Origin: Neoaquamicrobium sediminum
GTDB taxonomy: Bacteria > Pseudomonadota > Alphaproteobacteria > Rhizobiales > Rhizobiaceae
Length of the DNA: 64,000 nucleotides
Assembly (NCBI RefSeq): GCF_013240295.1
Contig: NZ_JABETK010000002.1
Coordinates: forward strand, 124,001-188,000
Direction of reading: 5' to 3'
The position numbers and the translations under genes are program-made. Below, piece by piece: positions 1 through 8,933 of this stretch (the first letter of the stretch is position 1; each line of letters starts with the position of its first letter). The notes below the pieces were generated by a model. The model was not told the origin of the DNA. It did not search any database and saw nothing but the letters and a program-made list of their open reading frames with translations.

Positions 1-1433
1 CGGAATTTCGCCTCGTCCTCGGCCGACCAGTCCTCACCCCTGCGCTCGAAACCCTCGCGCTTGACCATCGCCAGCACGGTCGCTGCCTGTTCGCCGCCCA
101 TCACGGAGATGCGCGCGTTGGGCCACATCCACAGGAAGCGCGGCGAGTAGGCGCGTCCGCACATGCCGTAATTGCCCGCGCCGAAGGAGCCGCCGATGAT
201 GACGGTGAGCTTCGGCACCTGCGCGGTCGCCACCGCCGTCACCAGCTTGGCGCCGTCCTTGGCGATGCCGCCTGCCTCGTATTTGCGTCCGACCATGAAG
301 CCGGTGATGTTCTGCAGGAAGATCAGCGGGATCTTGCGCTGGCAGCACAGCTCGATGAAATGCGCCCCCTTTAGCGCGCTTTCGGAAAACAGCACCCCGT
401 TGTTGCCGAGGATGCCGACCGGCATGCCGTGTAGGTGGGCAAAGCCGGTAACCAGCGTCGTGCCGTAGTTCTGTTTGAACTCGTCGAACTCCGAGCCGTC
501 CACCAGGCGTGCGATGACTTCGCGCACGTCGTAGGGCTGGCGCAGGTCGGTGGGCACCACGCCGTAGATTTCTTCCGGCGCGTAAAGCGGTTGAATCGGT
601 TTGCGCAGCGTCACGCCTATCCGCTTGTTCCGATTCAGGTTCTTGACGATGCGCCGGACGATCGCGAGCGCATGCGTGTCGTCGGTGGCGTAGTGGTCGG
701 CGACACCGGATTCGCGCGTATGCAGGTCCGCCCCGCCGAGGTCTTCGGCCGTTACGTCCTCGCCTGTTGCCGCCTTCACCAGCGGCGGGCCGCCCAGAAA
801 AATGGTTGCCTGCTTTCGCACCATGATCGTCTCGTCCGACATTGCAGGCACATAGGCGCCGCCCGCCGTGCACGACCCCATCACGCAGGCGATCTGCGGA
901 ATGCCGGCAGCCGACATGTTGGCCTGGTTGAAGAAGATGCGGCCGAAATGCTCGCGATCCGGAAACACCTCGTCCTGGTTGGGCAGGTTGGCCCCGCCTG
1001 AATCGACGAGGTAGATACAGGGTAAATTGTTCTGCAACGCGATCTCCTGCGCACGCAGATGCTTCTTCACCGTCAGCGGGTAGTAGGTGCCACCTTTCAC
1101 GGTCGCGTCATTCACGACCACCATGCATTCCGTGCCCTCGATCCGCCCGATGCCGCAGATCATGCCGGCCGAGGCGATGTCCTCGCCATACATGCCCCAT
1201 GCCGTGAACTGGCCGATCTCGAGGAAAGGCGCGCCGGTGTCGAGCAGCTGGGCCAGGCGTTCGCGCGGCAGGAGCTTGCCACGGGCGACGTGACGCTCGC
1301 GGGCCTCCTCGCTGCCGCCGAGCTCGACGGTCGCGGCCTTGTCGGAGATGTCGGCGACGAGCTCGCGCATCCGCTCGGCATTTGCCTTGAAGGTGTCGGA
1401 CGAAGGGGAGAGTTCGGACTTGATGATGGGCAT
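1..1433 (-). CDS. mccB: Acyl-CoA carboxylase carboxyltransferase (beta) subunit, methylcrotonoyl-CoA type, C-terminus cut by window edge
   Basis: Reading leftward from the ATG at 1431-1433 gives about 477 residues with no stop before the edge. The protein is the biotin-dependent carboxyltransferase subunit that transfers CO2 from carboxybiotin to an enoyl-CoA. Seen: an N-terminal [14 protein letters not shown] lead, the oxyanion-hole region [16 protein letters not shown] near the middle, and C-terminal [16 protein letters not shown] and [16 protein letters not shown], typical of methylcrotonoyl-CoA carboxylase beta rather than propionyl-CoA carboxylase. The neighbouring isovaleryl-CoA dehydrogenase supports a leucine/isovalerate degradation role: the dehydrogenase makes the substrate of this enzyme. 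Eighteen bases separate it from the upstream oxidoreductase gene, so it is probably the fourth gene of a leftward operon. The biotinylated alpha subunit would be expected further left. About the last 60 residues are missing only because of the window edge. Confidence 0.93.
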   Translation of the reverse strand, partial: MPIIKSELSPSSDTFKANAERMRELVADISDKAATVELGGSEEARERHVARGKLLPRERLAQLLDTGAPFLEIGQFTAWGMYGEDIASAGMICGIGRIEGTECMVVVNDATVKGGTYYPLTVKKHLRAQEIALQNNLPCIYLVDSGGANLPNQDEVFPDREHFGRIFFNQANMSAAGIPQIACVMGSCTAGGAYVPAMSDETIMVRKQATIFLGGPPLVKAATGEDVTAEDLGGADLHTRESGVADHYATDDTHALAIVRRIVKNLNRNKRIGVTLRKPIQPLYAPEEIYGVVPTDLRQPYDVREVIARLVDGSEFDEFKQNYGTTLVTGFAHLHGMPVGILGNNGVLFSESALKGAHFIELCCQRKIPLIFLQNITGFMVGRKYEAGGIAKDGAKLVTAVATAQVPKLTVIIGGSFGAGNYGMCGRAYSPRFLWMWPNARISVMGGEQAATVLAMVKREGFERRGEDWSAEDEAKF

Positions 1434-1451
1434 TGCGGCTCCCGTGAGCTT

Positions 1452-2171
1452 TTATTGCGCGGTCGTGTTGCCGTAGGCGGGAACGCCGCCCGCATCGTTC
1501 AGCATGCGCGCGAAGTGCATGAGATTGAAGGTCATGGTGGTCAGATTCTTGCGGGTGAAGTCGTTGTCGAAGCCGGCTTTGCTCCCGTCGTCCATCGTGT
1601 CGCCGTAGGAGGGGCCGGGGCCTGCCTCGCCGATCCAGCCACAATCGGCCTGGGGCGGCACCGTGTAGCCCACATGCTGCAGCGAATAGAGCACCGTATT
1701 GGACACGGCCTTGATGCCGTCCTCGTTGCCGGTGACCATGCAGCCTCCCACCTTGCCGTAGTAGATGTACTGGCCTTTGTCGTTTTTCTGCGCCGAATGC
1801 GCGTAGAGCCGTTCGATGATCATCCGGCAGATTGAACTTTCCTCTCCGAGCCAGATCGGCGTGCCGATAACGAGGATATGGCTGTCGCGCACCTTCGGCC
1901 AGACGCGGTCCGGCCAATCGTCCACTTCCGCGCCATGCTTGCGCATGTCTGGCTGGACGCCGAAGGCGATCCTGTGGTCGGCCGCGCGCAGATAGTCGGT
2001 CGAAACACCACAACCCGACATGATCTCGATCGCATCGCGCATGAGCGTTTCGGTGTGCGATCGGCCTTGTTCGGTGGGTGTCAACGTGGTGTTGATGAAC
2101 AGCGCGCGCAGACCGGAAAAGTCGGCCCGGTTGCCGGAAATGAGCTCTTTCTGGCGTTGGTCAAGCGGCAT
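1452..2171 (-). CDS. Flavodoxin-fold NAD(P)H-dependent FMN reductase-like oxidoreductase
   Basis: A 239-residue protein with a flavodoxin-like Rossmann arrangement: beta strand LRALFINTTL with a following Ser/Thr-rich phosphate loop (residues 22-40), then HILVIGTPIWLGEESS (about 98-113), a common signature of the NADPH-dependent FMN reductase/flavodoxin superfamily, and KVGGCMVTGNEDG (about 139-151). It probably binds FMN and moves electrons from NAD(P)H to quinones or other acceptors. The start is supported by a GGAGG box just upstream of the ATG at 2169-2171. It lies between mccB and isovaleryl-CoA dehydrogenase on the same strand. A role in re-oxidising electron carriers of that pathway is only a guess; the substrate is unknown. 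Confidence 0.8.
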   Translation of the reverse strand: MPLDQRQKELISGNRADFSGLRALFINTTLTPTEQGRSHTETLMRDAIEIMSGCGVSTDYLRAADHRIAFGVQPDMRKHGAEVDDWPDRVWPKVRDSHILVIGTPIWLGEESSICRMIIERLYAHSAQKNDKGQYIYYGKVGGCMVTGNEDGIKAVSNTVLYSLQHVGYTVPPQADCGWIGEAGPGPSYGDTMDDGSKAGFDNDFTRKNLTTMTFNLMHFARMLNDAGGVPAYGNTTAQ

Positions 2172-2223
2172 GTCGTACCTCCATTTTGTTGGAAATGAAG
2201 AACTAGAGCACCAAAGCCCGACG

Positions 2224-3387
2224 TCACGCAGACTCCCCCATCATCTCCCGGCCGATCAGCCAGCGCCTGATCTCACTCGTGCCGGCGCCGATCTCGTAGA
2301 GCTTGGCATCGCGCAGCAGGCGGCCGGTCGGGTAGTCGTTGATGTAGCCGTTGCCGCCGAGAAGCTGGATCGCGTCGAGCGCGGTCTGCGTCGCCTTCTC
2401 CGCAGCATAGAGGATGCAGCCGGCCGCATCCTTGCGCGTGGTCTCCTTGCGGTCGCAGGCCGCCGCGACGGCGTAGACATAGGCGCGGCAGGCGTTCATC
2501 CTCGTATACATGTCGGCGAGCTTGCCCTGCACGAGCTGGAACTCGCCGATCGCGCTGCCGAACTGGCGGCGTTCCTGCGTATAGGGGATCGCAACATCGA
2601 GAGCGGCCGCCATGATGCCGAGCGGCCCGCCCGACAGCACGACGCGTTCGTAGTCGAGCCCGGACATCAGTACCTCGACGCCCTTGCCCTCCTCGTAGAG
2701 CACGTTCTCGAACGGCACTTCTACATCCTCGAACACCAGCTCGCCGGTGTCGGAGCCGCGCATGCCCAGCTTGTCGAGCTTCTGCGCGACCGAGAACCCC
2801 TTCATGTCGCGCTCGATGAGGAAAGCAGTGATGCCGCGCGAGCCCATCGTCGGCTCCGTCTTGGCATAGACGACCAGCGTATTCGCCGAGGGGCCGTTGG
2901 TGATCCACATCTTGGAGCCATTGAGCACGTAGCGGTCGTTCTTCTTGTCGGCCCGCAGCTTCATCGACACCACGTCCGATCCCGAGCCGGTCTCCGACAT
3001 GGCCAGCGCGCCGACAGCCTCGCCCGAACAGAGCGAAGGCAGGTATTTTTCCTTTTGCTCCTGCGTGCCCCAACGGTTGATCTGGTTGACGCACAGATTG
3101 GAGTGCGCGCCATAGGAAAGCCCGACGGACGCGGACGCGCGGCTGATCTCCTCCATCGCGATCACATGAGCGAGATAACCCATGCCGGTGCCGCCGAAGT
3201 CAGGGTCGGCCGTCATGCCGAGCAGGCCGAGCGCACCCATCTCACCCCACAGATGGGCCGGGAACTCGTTGGAACGATCGATCTCGCCGGCGATTGGTGC
3301 GATCTGCTCCTGGGCGAAGCGGCGCACCATGTCGCGCATCGCGTCGATATCCTCGCCGAGGCCGAAATTCATCGAATGGTCGTACAT
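2224..3387 (-). CDS. ivd: Isovaleryl-CoA dehydrogenase
   Basis: A 387-residue acyl-CoA dehydrogenase, the usual family length, oxidising isovaleryl-CoA to 3-methylcrotonyl-CoA with FAD and passing electrons to electron-transfer flavoprotein. Seen in order: N-terminal helical domain, central [17 protein letters not shown] and [10 protein letters not shown] flavin-binding beta domain (about 130-170), and C-terminal helices ending in [18 protein letters not shown]. The segment [15 protein letters not shown] (about 244-258) holds the Glu at the catalytic position used by isovaleryl-CoA dehydrogenases; straight-chain enzymes place it elsewhere. This, plus the neighbouring carboxyltransferase, makes the substrate call fairly firm. 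A GGGGAGA ribosome site precedes the start, 11 bases after the TetR stop, so regulator and enzyme are co-transcribed. Confidence 0.93.
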   Translation of the reverse strand: MYDHSMNFGLGEDIDAMRDMVRRFAQEQIAPIAGEIDRSNEFPAHLWGEMGALGLLGMTADPDFGGTGMGYLAHVIAMEEISRASASVGLSYGAHSNLCVNQINRWGTQEQKEKYLPSLCSGEAVGALAMSETGSGSDVVSMKLRADKKNDRYVLNGSKMWITNGPSANTLVVYAKTEPTMGSRGITAFLIERDMKGFSVAQKLDKLGMRGSDTGELVFEDVEVPFENVLYEEGKGVEVLMSGLDYERVVLSGGPLGIMAAALDVAIPYTQERRQFGSAIGEFQLVQGKLADMYTRMNACRAYVYAVAAACDRKETTRKDAAGCILYAAEKATQTALDAIQLLGGNGYINDYPTGRLLRDAKLYEIGAGTSEIRRWLIGREMMGESA

Positions 3388-3398
3388 CGTCTCTCCCC

Positions 3399-3998
3399 TT
3401 ATGCGTTGCGCGCGCCGACGAGGCGCATCGTCATCTTGTGATAGGTATCCGTCACCTCCGCGACGGAAAGGCGTTCGTCCGGACGGAACCAGACGATCAC
3501 GCCGGTGACCATCTGGATGATGGCCATCGCTGTCAGCGTCACGTCCTCGACCGTGAAGAGCCCGGCATCGGCACCTTGCCGCAGGATCTGCCGCAGTTCC
3601 TTTTCATAGCCAGCGCGCAGGCGCAGGATCGTAGACAGGCGATCCCGCGACAACGACCGCAACTCCATGTTGTTGACGTGTGTCGAGTGCCGCCGCTCCA
3701 CATGGAAGTTGATATGGTTTCGGACGAAAGCAGCAAGCAGGGCGGTAGCATCCCCGGTGGCCGGCCGGGCGGTTTCCCAGCTTGCGACGAGCGCGTTCAT
3801 ATGCGCCGTCATAAGGTCGTAGAGCAGGTCTTCCTTGGTCGGGAAATAGCGATAGAGCGCCGCCGGTTGCACACCCACCTCGGCGGCGAGCTGGCGCATT
3901 GACACCGCCTCATAGCCGTAGCGCGCGATCAGGTTGACGGCGGCATCGCGGATCGCCGCCTGCGTCCTTTCGCCGTCCGATCCTGCCGTTCGCGCCAT
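3399..3998 (-). CDS. TetR-family transcriptional regulator of the isovalerate/leucine operon
   Basis: A 199-residue regulator. Residues about 10-55 form the TetR DNA-binding domain ([17 protein letters not shown], then [28 protein letters not shown] with the recognition helix). The remainder is an all-helical ligand domain of normal length. It is the first gene of the leftward operon with ivd, the oxidoreductase and mccB, so it probably represses its own operon and responds to a branched-chain acyl-CoA or acid; the ligand is inferred only from context. A GGAGGA box stands right before the ATG. A dyad with a GAACGTTC core lies 23 bases upstream of the start and is a plausible operator. Confidence 0.88.
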   Translation of the reverse strand: MARTAGSDGERTQAAIRDAAVNLIARYGYEAVSMRQLAAEVGVQPAALYRYFPTKEDLLYDLMTAHMNALVASWETARPATGDATALLAAFVRNHINFHVERRHSTHVNNMELRSLSRDRLSTILRLRAGYEKELRQILRQGADAGLFTVEDVTLTAMAIIQMVTGVIVWFRPDERLSVAEVTDTYHKMTMRLVGARNA

Positions 3999-4020
3999 TA
4001 TCTCCTCCGGATGGTCAGAT

Positions 4021-4044
4021 AATAAAACGAACGTTCAATTAATT
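4021..4044. promoter_or_regulatory. Imperfect palindrome, candidate TetR operator
   Basis: A 24-bp dyad centred on the perfect 8-mer GAACGTTC (4029-4036), with 18 of 24 positions symmetric. It sits between the divergent TetR gene and the MarR-GNAT gene, 23 bases from the TetR start codon. TetR regulators usually bind such dyads in their own promoter. Binding is inferred. Confidence 0.5.
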
Positions 4045-4127
4045 CAAGATGGAGTAGCGATGCGCAATTTAGTTGACTCGGTCCATTAAATGTCGGCAAG
4101 CTGAGCACGAGTTGGGAGAAACTGCAA

Positions 4128-5051
4128 ATGACGGATCTCGATACGGCAATCCGCGGCGTTCGAGACTTCAACCGCTACTATACGCGCACGATCGGGCTCC
4201 TGAACGAGACGCTTACCGCCAGCGACTTCACGCTCACGGAGGCGCGTGTCCTGTTCGAGCTCGGACATCGGCAGGCTCCCGCGGCCGGCGAAATCGCCCG
4301 CGACCTGATGCTCGATCCTGCCTATCTGGCGCGCATCCTGCGCAAGTTCCGCGACAACGGTCTGGTCGCGGTGAGCAGGGATGTAGAGGATGGCCGCCGG
4401 CGCATACTCGCGCTCACCGACGAGGGCGCCAGCGCACTAGCCGGGCAGCAGGCACGTTCGGAAAGCCAGATTTCGACGCTGCTTTCGCCGATCGATAGCA
4501 TCGGCCGCGAAAACCTGCTCGATGCGATGGCGCGTATCCATGAGACGCTGGAGCGCGACCGGACGGGCCAGGCCCCAGTCATTTATCGGCCCCATCGCGC
4601 GGGGGATGTTGGCTGGGTGATAGAACGCCAGGCGCAGCTCTATACGCAGGAGTATGGCTGGAACATCGAGTTCGAGGCGCTTATCGCCGGGATAGGTTCC
4701 GATTTCCTCGGAAATTTCAGGCCGGGCGCCGATTTCTGCTGGGTTGCCGAACGTGACGGCGAACGACTTGGCGCGGTGTTTTTGGTTCGGCAGGACGATG
4801 AAGAGGCCAAGCTGCGCATGCTGCATGTCGAGCGCGCGGCGCGTGGTGCAGGCGTCGGTTCCGGTCTCGTGGCGCGCTGTGTCGAACAGGCCCGCGCGAG
4901 CGGCTATAGCTATCTTACGCTCTGGACGAATTCGGTGCTGGTCGAGGCCCGGCGGCTCTACCAGCGCGCCGGTTTCGAGCTCGTCAGCGAGGAGCCCCAC
5001 CACAGCTTCGGCAAGGACCTTGTTGGCCAGTACTGGAAGCTGAAGCTCTGA
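4128..5051 (+). CDS. MarR-family regulator fused to a GNAT N-acetyltransferase
   Basis: A 307-residue two-domain protein. Residues 1-150 are a MarR winged helix: LTEARVLFELGHRQ, GEIARDLMLDPAYLARILRKF, and a basic wing VSRDVEDGRRRILALTDEG. Residues about 155-307 are a GNAT acetyltransferase: CWVAERDGERLGAVFLV, then the acetyl-CoA loop RGAGVGSGLVARCVEQAR and the closing ARRLYQRAGFELVSEE. The combination is a recognised fusion in proteobacteria, thought to link an acetylation activity to transcription control. Neither the target gene nor the acetylated substrate can be read from the sequence. A GGGAG ribosome site precedes the ATG. It is divergent from the TetR gene and convergent with the aminotransferase, so it is probably a single-gene unit. 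Confidence 0.88.
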   Translation: MTDLDTAIRGVRDFNRYYTRTIGLLNETLTASDFTLTEARVLFELGHRQAPAAGEIARDLMLDPAYLARILRKFRDNGLVAVSRDVEDGRRRILALTDEGASALAGQQARSESQISTLLSPIDSIGRENLLDAMARIHETLERDRTGQAPVIYRPHRAGDVGWVIERQAQLYTQEYGWNIEFEALIAGIGSDFLGNFRPGADFCWVAERDGERLGAVFLVRQDDEEAKLRMLHVERAARGAGVGSGLVARCVEQARASGYSYLTLWTNSVLVEARRLYQRAGFELVSEEPHHSFGKDLVGQYWKLKL

Positions 5052-5058
5052 TGACAGC

Positions 5059-6165
5059 CTAGCCGCGCGAGGCTGCTAGCGCTTCCGGCAGCATCTGCTC
5101 GAACAGGTCGATTTCGGCCTCCGGTCCCGCGCTGACCCTGACGCAGCGATCGAGCACGGGAGCCATCGGCTTGCGTACGAACACGTCGCGCGCAATAAGC
5201 GCCTGCATGACCTTGAGCGCGAAGGCACTGTCTCCGCCGCAGTCGAAGGTGACGAAGTTTGTGGCAGACGGCAGCGGCTTCAGGCCGTTGGCCTCCGCGA
5301 TCGCTGCGATCCGGTTCCGGCATGCGGCGACTGAGTCAATCACCGAGTTGAGGTAGTCCTGGTCGCGGAGCGCGGCCAGAGCGGCCGTCTGTGCTAGCCG
5401 GTTGACGCCGAAATGGTTGCGAACCTTGTCGAATGCCCGGATCGTCTCCGCTTCGCCTATGGCATAGCCGCAGCGCAGGCCGGCCAGGCCATAGGCCTTT
5501 GAAAAGGTGCGCATGCGCACGACGTTGGGTCGCGCGACATCGAGCGGCGGAATGGCCGAGGCCGGCGCGGTTTCGCCATAAGCTTCGTCGAGAACGAGCA
5601 GCGTCGTTTCCGGCAGGGCCTCGATCAGCCGCGAGATTTCCGCAGCCTCCCACCATGTGCCCATCGGGTTGTCGGGGTTGGAGAGATAGACCAGCGGCGC
5701 ATTTTCGCGCCGCGCAGCATCGGCCAGCCCGTCGAGGGCCTCGCGATCGTCGACATAGGGAACGCTGACCAGACGCCCGCCGAAACCGGCCACGTGGTAG
5801 TTGAAAGTGGGGTAGGCGCCGAGCGAGGTCACCACTGGCTGTCCGAGCTCGACGAATAGTCGCACTACCAGCCCGAGCAGCCCGTCGATCCCTTCGCCGA
5901 CCGTGATGTTTTCCGGCGCGACGCCGAGATGAGCGGCCAGTGCCGCCTTCAGGTCGTGGTTCTCCGGGTCGGCGTATTTCCATACGTCGCCCGCCGCCTC
6001 GGCAATGGCCGCCTTGACCGCGGGTGAGGGGCCGAAGCCGCTTTCATTGGCGCCGATGCGCGCGCGGAAAGGGCGCCCGCGCTGGCGTTCCTGCGCTTCC
6101 GGGCCGACGAAAGGCACAGTGGCGGGCAATGTTGCGGCAAGGGCGGTAAGGGCAGGGCGGTTCAT
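5059..6165 (-). CDS. PLP-dependent aminotransferase, class I/II, HisC-like
   Basis: A 368-residue fold-type I aminotransferase. The pyridoxal-phosphate lysine is K223 in RTFSKAYGLAGLRCGY. The cofactor-anchoring NPDNPMGT (163-170) and LDEAYGE (192-198) motifs are also present. The overall pattern resembles histidinol-phosphate aminotransferase and related phenylalanine/ornithine-type enzymes, but there is no his operon nearby, so biosynthesis of histidine is not implied. The N-terminus is somewhat long (start MNRPALTAL). It follows the serine-hydrolase gene on the same strand with a 36-base gap and may be co-transcribed with it. Substrate unknown. Confidence 0.8.
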   Translation of the reverse strand: MNRPALTALAATLPATVPFVGPEAQERQRGRPFRARIGANESGFGPSPAVKAAIAEAAGDVWKYADPENHDLKAALAAHLGVAPENITVGEGIDGLLGLVVRLFVELGQPVVTSLGAYPTFNYHVAGFGGRLVSVPYVDDREALDGLADAARRENAPLVYLSNPDNPMGTWWEAAEISRLIEALPETTLLVLDEAYGETAPASAIPPLDVARPNVVRMRTFSKAYGLAGLRCGYAIGEAETIRAFDKVRNHFGVNRLAQTAALAALRDQDYLNSVIDSVAACRNRIAAIAEANGLKPLPSATNFVTFDCGGDSAFALKVMQALIARDVFVRKPMAPVLDRCVRVSAGPEAEIDLFEQMLPEALAASRG

Positions 6166-6201
6166 GATCGGGAGGCTTGAGCAGGTTGCGGATGCTGCGC
6201 T

Positions 6202-7378
6202 TTACAGCGTTTCGTAGGCTTTGGCGATCTGCGAAAGCATGGCGACTTCGAGCGCAGTGGCATCGTCGTCGCTGGCATCGGCGCGTGACGATGTCTTGGC
6301 GATGACCACGCGGCTTTGCGGGTCTGCCCACAGCCACTGGCCGTGTATGCCGACCGCAGCGAGCGTGCCGCGGCCATCGCCGACATCGTACCAGCACGAG
6401 CGGTAGCGCCCGTTCTCGAACATGTCTGCGAAATTTCCGTCCATCCAGGCTTGCCGGTCGCCATTGGTGCGCATGTCGTCGATCCAGTCGCGCGGGATGA
6501 CCGCGTGTGCCGTCGGCCGTGCGACCATCGTTCATCACGAGTTGACCCAGCCGGGCAAGATCGCGCGTGGTGATGCAGACGCCACCCGCAGCCCGCGCGG
6601 TGCCGACCCTATCGACCGTAACGCTGGCAGCGCCCCGCGCGCCCATCGCCCGCCAGAGGCGGTTCGCTAAGTAAAGATGATAGCGCACGCCCGTTGCGCG
6701 TTCGACGACGAGACCGAGCAGATCCGTGTTCGGTGACGCGTAATAGAACTGTTTGCCATGGCCGTGCCCGCGCGGCCCCAGCGTGGCGAGGAACGCTTCC
6801 ATCGTTTCCGGCTGGCTGTTGCCGCGCTCGGGGTTCCACAGCATGGCGCGGCGATAGCGGTCGAACGCCCCGCCGTCGTGGAGGTATTCCTCGTCGAAAT
6901 CGAGGTCGACGGTCATGTCGAGCAGGTCGCGGATGCGCGCGTCGCCATAGGCGGAGCCCGTCATCGAAGGGACGTATTGCGCAACCGGCGCATCCGGGTC
7001 CAGCAGCCCTTCGCCGGCGGCGATCCCGGCGAGCAGGCCGGTGACCGACTTGCTGATCGAGAAGATGACGTGCGGCCGTGCCGGATCGGCGTTCTCCGCA
7101 AGCCATTCCGCGATCACCGCACCGTCGCGCATGACCACCAGATGATCGGTATGAGAGCGCTCCATGTGAGCCAGCGCTCCGATGGATCCGCCGTCGATGT
7201 CCTTGAGTGAAAGCTCTTGCAGGGCAGCGGGGCCGGGGGATGGGTCTTCGTTCCCGGCTGCCGTGGCGATTTCCGCCGTTGGCACGAATTCGGCCACGTG
7301 CTGGAAGCTGTAGCGGCTGAACGGGCTCGTTCTCCAGTTGGCAAGCGTGATGTCGGAACGCTTGAAACTGTCGGTCAT
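6202..7378 (-). pseudogene. Serine hydrolase (beta-lactamase/class C esterase family), one frame break
   Basis: Two overlapping frames rebuild one protein of about 390 residues. The upstream frame carries the nucleophile motif S107-I-S-K110 (VIFSISKSVTGLL), a YYASPNTDLLG motif that fills the Tyr-x-Asn/Ser role, and continues to LGQLVMNDGRTADG. The other frame then supplies IPRDWIDDM to the C-terminal AKAYETL. The switch is near 6501-6510, where one extra base in GCACACGCGG would explain it. The family includes penicillin-binding-protein-like esterases and 6-aminohexanoate-dimer hydrolase. No signal peptide is seen, so it is probably cytoplasmic. Given many similar one-base breaks in this window, an assembly error is as likely as real inactivation. 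Confidence 0.8.
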
Positions 7379-7446
7379 CGCGAACTCCCCGAATCCTGTC
7401 TTTATAATCGCGCGCCGATTGGCGGCAGGCAGGCCTTTGGAGTCAA

Positions 7447-7476
7447 CAAAAAAGCCCGGCGGTTGTCCGCCGGGCT
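7447..7476 (-). terminator. Rho-independent terminator after the porin gene
   Basis: Perfect 9-bp stem GCCCGGCGG / CCGCCGGGC (7454-7462 with 7467-7475) and a 4-base loop. On the minus strand the stem is followed by a run of six T. It lies 24 bases beyond the porin stop codon. Confidence 0.9.
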
Positions 7477-7499
7477 TGCAATGGCTTGGAGTCTTGCGA

Positions 7500-8525
7500 T
7501 CAGAAGCTGCGGGTCACGCGCAGCACGCCTTCCCAGCTATCGGCACCGCCGGAAACCTTCGTGTAGCGAACCTCCGGCAGCACTTCGAGATTCTCGATCG
7601 GGGTCAGCGCGAGGCCGCCCTTTGCCTGCCAGGCGCTGTCGCCGTTGGTCGTCGCATCGAACCACTGCAGGTAGCCGTTGACGGCAATCTTCTCGTTCAG
7701 CTTGACCTCGGCATGCGCCAGGATTGACCATTCCGAGGTCTCGCCGGAGCCAGGATTGACCGCCCCGTAAGTACCGCTCTCGCTGCTGCTGTAAAGTACG
7801 TGCACGCCGAGTGCGAACGGGTCGAAGTTCACGCGCCCCACGGCCTTTGCACCCCAGGAGTCATCGGGATTGTCGTAGCCGACCATGCCGCCGATCGAGC
7901 CCCAGTCCTTGCGGTAGATCGCGCCGGTTTCGATATTCGGCTCGAACTGACCGGTTCCGGTCTCGACAGCCGCGATGACGGCTGAGAAGCCGTTGGCCGC
8001 CTCGTAGGTATAGGACACCTCGCCGCTATTGTAGATCTGGCCTGCGAAGTCGCCCTCGAACTCGCCCGGCGCGCCATAGTCGCCGAAGAACCGCGCATAG
8101 GGATTGTCGGTCTTGCCGACGAGCAGCGTGCCGCTGCCCATCTGAAGCTCCATGAAGAGCTGGTCGGCGTAGACATCATTGCCGTCGAGCGAATTCCATT
8201 CGAAGAAGAGATGCGCGAAGCCGCGCAGCGTGCCCCACTCCGTCTCGGAGCGAACATCGAAGCTGGGGGCGAAGCGGGCCGTCTTCGTGAAGACGTATGG
8301 CAGCCCCTCCTGCTTCACATAGTCCATTCGGTAGCGCATATAGCCGCCGATCTGAAGGCAAGTCTCGGTCCCGGGGATATAGAAAAAGCCAGCGCCGTAA
8401 ACGTCGCATATGCGAACATATTCCATTGGCTCAGGCTCTGCATATACAACGGCGTCAGCTGCATGTACTGCCGAGATACCGGAAAGGGACGCAAGAGATG
8501 CAAGGATAGCGCCGCGCAATTTCAT
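7500..8525 (-). CDS. Outer-membrane porin, Rhizobiales Porin_2 family
   Basis: A 341-residue precursor with a cleavable signal peptide (MKLRGAILAS to about SAVHA-ADA, residues 1-23). The mature start carries YVRICDVYGAGFFYIPG and TETCLQIGGYMRYR, with two cysteines, the hallmark of Brucella Omp2 and Rhizobium RopA-like general porins. The rest alternates aromatic and polar residues as expected of a 16-strand barrel and ends in a C-terminal aromatic (VTRSF), the outer-membrane assembly signal. It forms a diffusion channel in the outer membrane. It is transcribed alone: a terminator follows and a 400-base upstream region precedes it. A GGAG box lies before the ATG. This is the best taxonomic marker in the window. 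Confidence 0.93.
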   Translation of the reverse strand: MKLRGAILASLASLSGISAVHAADAVVYAEPEPMEYVRICDVYGAGFFYIPGTETCLQIGGYMRYRMDYVKQEGLPYVFTKTARFAPSFDVRSETEWGTLRGFAHLFFEWNSLDGNDVYADQLFMELQMGSGTLLVGKTDNPYARFFGDYGAPGEFEGDFAGQIYNSGEVSYTYEAANGFSAVIAAVETGTGQFEPNIETGAIYRKDWGSIGGMVGYDNPDDSWGAKAVGRVNFDPFALGVHVLYSSSESGTYGAVNPGSGETSEWSILAHAEVKLNEKIAVNGYLQWFDATTNGDSAWQAKGGLALTPIENLEVLPEVRYTKVSGGADSWEGVLRVTRSF

Positions 8526-8933
8526 GAATTATCTCCGAATCGGAACGAGGTGTATCGGTTTCTTTGATCAGGGCCTGATGTTGGAAATAAAACGACTCTT
8601 CTCAGGCTTGTCATGAAGTGGAGATTTCAGAAATTTGGCCGGCTGGACAACAGAAATATCGAACGGATCGATTTCAACTGCAGAGGGAAAGTTGCGTGTT
8701 GCAGAAATGCTACGAATCGGTGGCGCAAGAATAGGCAGATGCTGAATCCGCATGCCGAGGCGCCTGCGGCGCAAGGTCGGGGCGACCTTCCATGAAAAAG
8801 CTTCCAGCTCGGTTCCTGTCGATTGATGAACAGCGTCAATGCTGTTATCTGCACGCACTTCGAAGGGGCGGCGGGGCTTCAACCGGCTTCTGGCGACCGA
8901 TCCGTGAGCGGAAGCTTCAGCAGAGTGGTATTG
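8526..8933. other. Intergenic region between divergent porin and nucleotide-sugar dehydrogenase genes
   Basis: About 400 bases that probably contain both promoters and the long porin leader. The porin-proximal part is AT-richer than the surroundings. I see no convincing coding region or strong dyad here. Confidence 0.5.

Noticed and set aside
1108..3441. Several long open frames antisense or out of phase to mccB, the oxidoreductase and ivd, up to 473 codons
   Set aside because: They are Arg/Ala/Gly-rich shadows in GC-rich DNA, lack domains, and overlap clearly conserved genes on the other frame.
8613..8795. 60-codon open frame in the porin upstream region
   Set aside because: No ribosome site, no family resemblance; the composition looks non-coding.
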